The notes under the pieces: model-generated | Databases searched by the model: none | What the model was told of the DNA's origin: nothing | Seen by the model: only the letters and a program-made list of their open reading frames with translations | Part shown: one piece after another, positions 1 to 6,000 of the stretch | How the letters are laid out: each line of letters opens with the position of its first letter | Numbering within the stretch: the first letter of the stretch is position 1 | NCBI GenBank assembly: GCA_029931885.1 | Contig: JAOZRJ010000061.1 | Span: 1 to 8,217 of the forward strand | DNA from: Candidatus Omnitrophota bacterium | GTDB taxonomy: Bacteria > Omnitrophota > Koll11 > Zapsychrales > Aceulaceae | Reading direction: 5' to 3' | DNA: 8,217 nt | Made by a program: the position numbers and the translations under genes

Positions 1-3000
1 CTAAAAGAAAAGCCGCTATCGAAATCTTTATCTTCCTGCCACGGATAGAAGAAGATGTTATTGATAGCGGCTTGAAAACAATTATATTTACATTGATAAC
101 GTTTGGTGCATTAACCTTTTGTGCAAACCACTTTCTTAAAATTGAGATAATATTACGAACAGAAACAAATCTACTATCAGAAAATAACGAAAATATACTA
201 TTGATCTCTTTAGAATTCTTAATCACAGAAGAAGAAGCCTTAGGTGTCTTTTTTATTGGCTTAGGAGTCTTTGGAATCTTCGTCTTAAATTGTTCTTTAA
301 ACATATCATTCATAAAGACAGCTAAATCTTTAAGTGTCCATCCGACCACTTCCCAAATATTCTTAAGTCCAAAAATTAGTCCTGTTAAATAAGCAACTCC
401 AAGAATAGCTCCTGGAATACTTAATAGAGGAATTCCTACTTTACCAAAAATAGGAATTGCTATATTAGCTAAAGCAAATACAATCAACCCTATCTTAGAA
501 CCAAACCATGCGCTAAAACTGAAGCCTTTCAAATGTCCATTTGTCTTAACAAAAACATCTGTAACATTCGTTCCTGCCAAGAAAGCTAACGATGCAAATA
601 AATAAGGTAAGAAAATAATTGGACCTATTGCTGTAGTAGTAAATAAGGTAAATATCCATCCAACAGCTCCAATAATACCAATAACTCCATTAAAAGGAAA
701 CGGCTTGTTATATGAATAATTCATTATCATGCCAAGCAATGAGATAATAATACCTGCTGCTATAAATGCCGCAGTTCCTATGTTTAGTGATGTTATTGCC
801 GATACAATTCCTACCCCTAAAATGCTCAATCCAGACCATTTAACAATGTTTCCAAAAACAGAAGATCTATTTACCTTAAAGCTTAATCTCATAACCTCTA
901 TGTATCTTCCTTTTCTATCAAGCGCTTTTAAGAAAGCTTCCTTTTTAGTTCTAATAAAGGAATAACATTCATTTGTTGCTGCTATTAATCCTTTCAAGAA
1001 GTTAATTATTAAAGAAACAAATAGTGGGAAGCCAAAAACAACATCTCTTAAGGTTAGCACAATCGCAACCCAGAAACTACCGGTCTGTCTTAAGTTGCGT
1101 ACAAAAGCGTTGCTGTTTATCGCCTGCATTAATGCTGTGCTCATAACAATAAAGAATAATAACGGTCTTAAGAAGGCAAGTCCACTAAACGGAGCAAAAT
1201 AAGATAAGCTAATCAGCAATACCGTGGAGAAGAATGATGCAAAATACTGCATCCATAAAAGATCATGCGTAAGCTTTTTATCATAACCAATATCGCCATC
1301 AAAGAATAATGCCATCTGTCCTCTGTCCATCTTAAAGCGAACACAATTATATGCGTATCTTGTTTCAGTACTTGCTATAGATTCACTCCAAAGAGAAGGT
1401 CTGCCCCATTCAAACATCAGCCAATCAATCTGAGTAGATTCAAAATCTTCATCATAAGATTGTGCTGTTAAAAAGGCTGCTGAGTCTTCACCAGGAGGCG
1501 AAAGCATTGTATCTCCTGCATAAGGAGTAATAAGCCCTTTACCGTAAAATGTTAATAATCCCCTTCTTGCTCTCTGCACCTCAGAAGACCAAGTTTCCTG
1601 TGCAAAACCATATATTTTTGTTGCAGGGAATGCCCATGTGCTTGTTGCCCAAATAGTCATCATAGGATTAACAACCACAAGATGAGGATTACGTCCTACC
1701 AAAGAAGACCAAGAAATCTTCCATATGTTCTGACCAGGATAAACTCTAACGTGGGCATCATAATTTGCAGAACGTCCATAAGTTAACCAAAGATTAGTTC
1801 CTATTCCTCCATTTTTATTAAATGGTATAACATTATCTTTTACTTTATCGTAGAAAGGTAAATATACATCACTTATATCAGTCTTTATAATAACTTTCGA
1901 AATCTGAACTAAGCTCTCCCATTCATTTTGTGTCTTTTGATCCCACTCATTTATTTGCAAAATAACAGCATCAAAATTCTCATCTCTAACCTTTAAGATA
2001 GCCTCTGCAATCTCTATAAATGTTTCTGATAGTACATAAAGTTTATTTTCCTCTTCATCTAAGATTCCTCTGCTCTCAAACTCTTCTCTTAACAATTTTG
2101 CCAAAATGCTATCACCGTTTAAAATATTCTCTAGGCTAACCATTCTAAATCCATTCTCAGTTCTTACTGCGTGCTTACCCCATAGAGTTGCTTCTTGGAA
2201 GAGTTGCTTAACCTTAAGCTTAACTACCTCTTTATATCCTAGGTATTTCTTTAAAAATACATCAGCTAATCTTGCATCTTTAAGCCTGTTTGCATCATCG
2301 TTGTAAGCTTCTTCTAAAGATATATAAACCTTTGATATTTCGCTAACTGCCTTGTGATATTCCCATTCACCAAATTCATAAGCGGCGTAAAGATGATATT
2401 CAATTAAATCCAATCCTTCAGATTCAACAACAGAATAATTTGAAGGACGTAGCTCATTAAGAAAGTTTTCAATAATTCCAACTACAATTGCTTTTTGTTT
2501 TGATATAAGAGAATCCCATTTATTTACAAGAATATAGTTAAAATCTGTATACTCATCAACATCTCTTAATGTATCAGCAATATCTTTATATTCATTTCCT
2601 AGTGATTCTATCTCTTCTAATGCATTATTCCACTCAGGCTTATGTGTTCTTGCCATATAACCTAAGAGAGATGTTTTTGTCTTACCGCCTGTTTTCGGCT
2701 TATCGTTAAATGTGCCATATTGGGCTGAATTCTCCCATGCATGAGTAAAAAGCTCACCTGCTGTTTGAACATGAGTTGAGTGTGATTGTAAAGAAGCAAA
2801 CGAATCAACTAATGGTTTATTCTGACTTAAAGTAAAGAAGGTATTGTATATAAGCTTTTGACCTTTTTGAGATTTAAGATGAACAAACTTTCCACTTTTC
2901 TCACCGCGTACAGCCTTAAGCCATAGATCCTTTTCGCGATCACTCATTAATTGCTTTCTTCTCATGTAGTAAATTAATCTCTCGAAATATTCACTAACGC

Positions 3001-6000
3001 TTTCTCCTGTAGGAGTTAATACTTTATACTTTTCTTCAACGTGTTTCATTTCTTTAAACCATCTCTTGTAAAAACGTGCACCAATAGGGCTAAATCTCAA
3101 TAATGATTTCCATCCAAGCAATGATCTAAGAGAGTCACTCCAAACACTTTTGGTTAATCTTACATAACTAAGAATAGATACTGCAAAATGATAAATAGAT
3201 ACAAATGTAGGAACAAGAATAAAGAAGTATAGCCCTATCGTTATCCAAAAACCAGAACTTGCAAGATTAATCATAGCAGCTGATCCGAAAAGGAAGTGAG
3301 GCAAAACTCCACCCAAATACACTGAAGCCGCTAAGTATATGCTTGTCCAGAAAAGCCTTTCTGATGATCTGCTTACTTTTCCGAAAAGAAGAGGTGGTAA
3401 TCCTAAAGATAAATAAGCAATTGTAACGCCTATTGCTAAATGTGGAGTCATAGCAATTACAGCTATACCAGCTCCAGCGCCACTCAACATTATTATTCTA
3501 GCAAGCGTTCTTACTAAAGGACTCTTGATTGCCCAATAATTCTTAAGGCTCAAAATAGGACCAAAGTAACGCATTATATACATATGAGCTAACCCTCTCC
3601 AATTTTCTGTCATTTTGTCAAGCTTTGTTGCTATAGGATGTCTCTTACTTGTATATTTAAGAGTAGTATCTTTTAAAGGTTTAATAAACGGTAAAATAGT
3701 TCCTCTAATAAGGTCAAACAATTCTTTAATAGTAGCCTTATCTATATTTAACTTTTTATATTCTTCAAAATATCTATTCACCACTTCAATTACTGCTTGA
3801 TACCGTTCATCAAACGTTACGCCTGACAACATCTCTCCTTTATCTTTAGCGTTAGTAAAGACTTCTTCTACTAATTGTTCATATTCTGTAAATCCTTTCT
3901 CTCCTTGTTCATTAATGCAAGAGAATAAATCATAAAAATCTAAATCAGAGAAAATAGAGATCAATCTCATGTTCTCAGGTTGCTGATCAATAGGTTCGGT
4001 AATGTGTTTTAAAATACCCCATCTTCTTCCTCCATCTACATACATAAATGTCATCTGGAAAATAATTGTGTAGAAATCAATAGGCATTTTAATACGATTC
4101 ATAACGTCTTTTGAGGCAACTCCTTCATCTATCATCCTTACGGCATTTCTAACGACAAATATAGCAAATGGGAAAATATCTGCAATCGCACCCATAGAGT
4201 AACCATTTGTCTGAGATGGATTCATCTGAACTATTTTAAGCAATGCAATCTCTCTTAAAGTAGTTGCTTCCATTATTCTTGTCATTGGATATACTTTATG
4301 TTCAAAATTTTTATTTTTTCCTTTTCCAGGAAGTGTTCCTGGATTTATCATAAGATGACGAAGGACCTCGGCAACAACACCATCAAAAACTTCATCTAAA
4401 TCTTCATCTCTTACGACATTACTTAACTCAAAACCACCGTATGTAAGATTATAAACTTCATCGAACGCCGGCCTAATGACCTCATTTTTAATTAGAAGCA
4501 TTACTGCTTTATTAAACGAATCAAAATTGCCATCACTGATAAAGTTATGAATGATCTCTGCGCTGTTATTTCCAAAATAATTTATATTAAGTAAGCGTTG
4601 TAAGATTATTGCCTCTGGTGTCGGCAATAAACTCGTTACATGATCTTGCCAATTAGCATTATTATTTTTAATATCTTCTAATGCTCTGTTTTGTGCTAAA
4701 GAAATAAGTTCTTTTTTCATATGATCCCAGAATAAGCTTCCCCTGTATTCACTAGACAATCTATCTTTAGCCTCATCAAAATCTTCCTCTAAAATCAATC
4801 CTCGCTCAAGTAAAGACTTAATAACTATTATTTGAGGATATTGTCCATTACCCTGAAACTCATCAATAGAAGGAGCCTTCAGTAATCTTCTTGGATCAAT
4901 ATTTTCTTCGCTAAATTCAATCTTTCCTTGTTCAAAAGCTTCAAGAATCACGCTGATTTCTTCTCCTGAGAACATCTTAGACATCTCAAGATAGCTAGTT
5001 AAATATCCTTTTCTTTTCTCTAAAGTCTTTAAATTCTTTGCTAAAACAAACGGTCCTGCAACTTCTCTTAATATCACAAGCTTCATTGCTAAGGCCTCGC
5101 TAGCAGAAGAAGCTGTTTTTCTTTTGTTTCTCAAGGCCTTTTTAAGGGCATCAATTTTCATTGTATTTGCATTTTTCTTCTTTCCTAATCTCTTAATAGA
5201 ATAATATGTTGGAACAGAAAGAAGTGCTGCAGCAAATATTGCAAAAAGAGACCATACATTAAATAAAAGAGGCCATACGCCATTAATAGTTCCCTTAGGG
5301 AAATGCAAGAAGCTTCTTGCCTCATCTACAAAAATACGATTTTTAACCTCATCAGATATATATCCATTAGTAATTAAAATCTCTTGTCCTTCGCTGATTA
5401 TAGTATTGAATAATTTTTCAATATCAATGCCTTCTTTAAGATAACCTGGTCCATTAAGCTTTCCGTAAACTTCTCTGCCAGGAGTAGAATTAAAGAATTT
5501 ATTGAATAAATTACTTAAATCATATGGATTTCTATGAATATATGTTCCTTCTATCATTGCCCATAAAACATTATTTCTAATGATTCTATGAGAAGGAACA
5601 GTAAACGATGCAGAAGATTTTATATCCTCAAAGAATAACATATTATTATTGCCATTCTCGTCAAGAGCATATATCTTAAATTCGCTATAATAATATTCAT
5701 CATAGCCATCAATTAAATCGCTATATTTTATATCCTCATAAATATTTCTCTGTCCTTTTATTCCAGGAACTCGCGTAATATCTAAAGGAATACCATCTCT
5801 TGTGTAAAGCTTCCATCCCTCAATCAAATAATGCTCCCAAACTACTCCAGTTTGATAATTGTATCCGATATAAATTGGCTTGTTGATATATTCAATACCG
5901 CCTCTAAATTCATATACTGATTGATAAACATATTGATGTAAAACCGCACTTCTCTCATGATATTGTGTTCTTCGAACGATTCTATTTTGTATCGGTTCGG

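Noticed and set aside
72..392. Plus-strand frame of 106 codons starting at TTG, whose start looks like a lipoprotein signal peptide (MKTIIFTLITFGALTFC)
   Set aside because: It lies fully antisense to the long coding frame, over the linker, tail and end of the membrane domain. It has no ribosome binding site, and hydrophobic antisense translations are expected opposite such sequence.
729..965. Plus-strand frame of 78 codons
   Set aside because: Antisense to membrane cluster B; no ribosome binding site and no recognisable domain.
2106..2306. Plus-strand frame of 66 codons
   Set aside because: Antisense to the GT48-like region; low-complexity Leu/Ser-rich translation typical of an antisense shadow.
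1250..3145. Cyclic beta-1,2-glucan synthase (NdvB, GT84) as the identity of the large membrane glycan-synthase-like region
   Set aside because: First considered because NdvB is a large multi-membrane bacterial glucan synthase. The motif order and two-sided membrane arrangement fit GT48 much better, and no GT84 or GH94 signature was seen.
3615..3800. Plus-strand frame of 61 codons
   Set aside because: Antisense to the cytoplasmic region before membrane cluster A; no supporting signals.
5120..5164. Possible separate gene starting at the in-frame ATG of residue 1019 (MKIDALKKAL)
   Set aside because: The frame is open without interruption from the membrane helix before it, and the purine-rich stretch upstream is too far away and too poor to be a convincing ribosome binding site. 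A single polypeptide is simpler.
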